From Salminus brasiliensis (Eukaryota > Chordata > Actinopteri > Characiformes > Bryconidae): a stretch of 64,000 bases of DNA. The position numbers and the translations under genes are program-made. Shown piece by piece: positions 63,980 through 64,000 of this stretch. The notes under the pieces are model-generated. The model was not told the DNA's origin, did not search any database, and saw only the letters and a program-made list of their open reading frames with translations. The stretch's first letter is position 1; the number at the start of each line of letters is the position of its first letter. The DNA is taken from the NCBI RefSeq assembly GCF_030463535.1, contig NC_132893.1:18956027-19020026 (forward strand), in the 5' to 3' direction.

Positions 63980-64000
63980 CTATATATGAAGGCCGATCAC

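Overview
The window is vertebrate nuclear DNA, most likely from a ray-finned (teleost) fish. It has multi-exon genes with GT/AG introns, vertebrate-specific gene families and CpG-rich promoters. It also has a dense load of fish-type Tc1/mariner, hAT and foldback elements, tRNA-like SINEs and long AT, GA and GT microsatellites. An otophysan (characin, catfish or cyprinid relative) would fit the repeat types, but this is only an impression.

Five protein genes can be assembled exon by exon with consistent splice phases: hunk (+, 14031-22322), mis18a (-, 31699-36305), eva1c (+, 39096-46785), cfap298 (-, 48601-51634) and the 3' part of synj1 (-, 56618-63979, running off the right edge). Order and orientations match human chromosome 21q22.1 (HUNK, MIS18A, EVA1C, CFAP298, SYNJ1). 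MRAP and URB1, which lie between MIS18A and EVA1C in human, are not visible here.

Layout. 1-13200: gene-free, repeat-rich upstream region with Tc1 relics, a TA-rich hairpin and a broken gag-like retroelement. 13200-24030: hunk with its CpG-rich promoter, nine coding exons and a 3' UTR. 24030-31700: intergenic, with at least five DNA-transposon derivatives, a long G tract and an orphan CpG-rich island. 31700-36440: mis18a and its promoter. 36600-39095: a SINE-like tail, a roughly 1-kb array of 44-bp repeats and the 5' flank of eva1c. 39096-46785: eva1c, with large minisatellites and repeats in its introns. 46786-48600: convergent 3' ends and nested repeats. 48601-52100: cfap298 and promoter. 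52100-64000: synj1 3' UTR, C-terminal coding exons and repeat-filled introns.

The genes are not an operon-like system. They are conserved neighbours with separate jobs: an AMPK-related kinase, a centromere licensing factor, a transmembrane lectin-domain protein, a cilia dynein-assembly factor and a synaptic phosphoinositide phosphatase. I found no convincing new multi-gene system. The most interesting signals are the paired loss of two conserved cysteines in the first lectin domain of Eva1c, the repeat architecture around its first exon, a competing in-phase first exon, and the altered endocytic-motif content of the synaptojanin tail.
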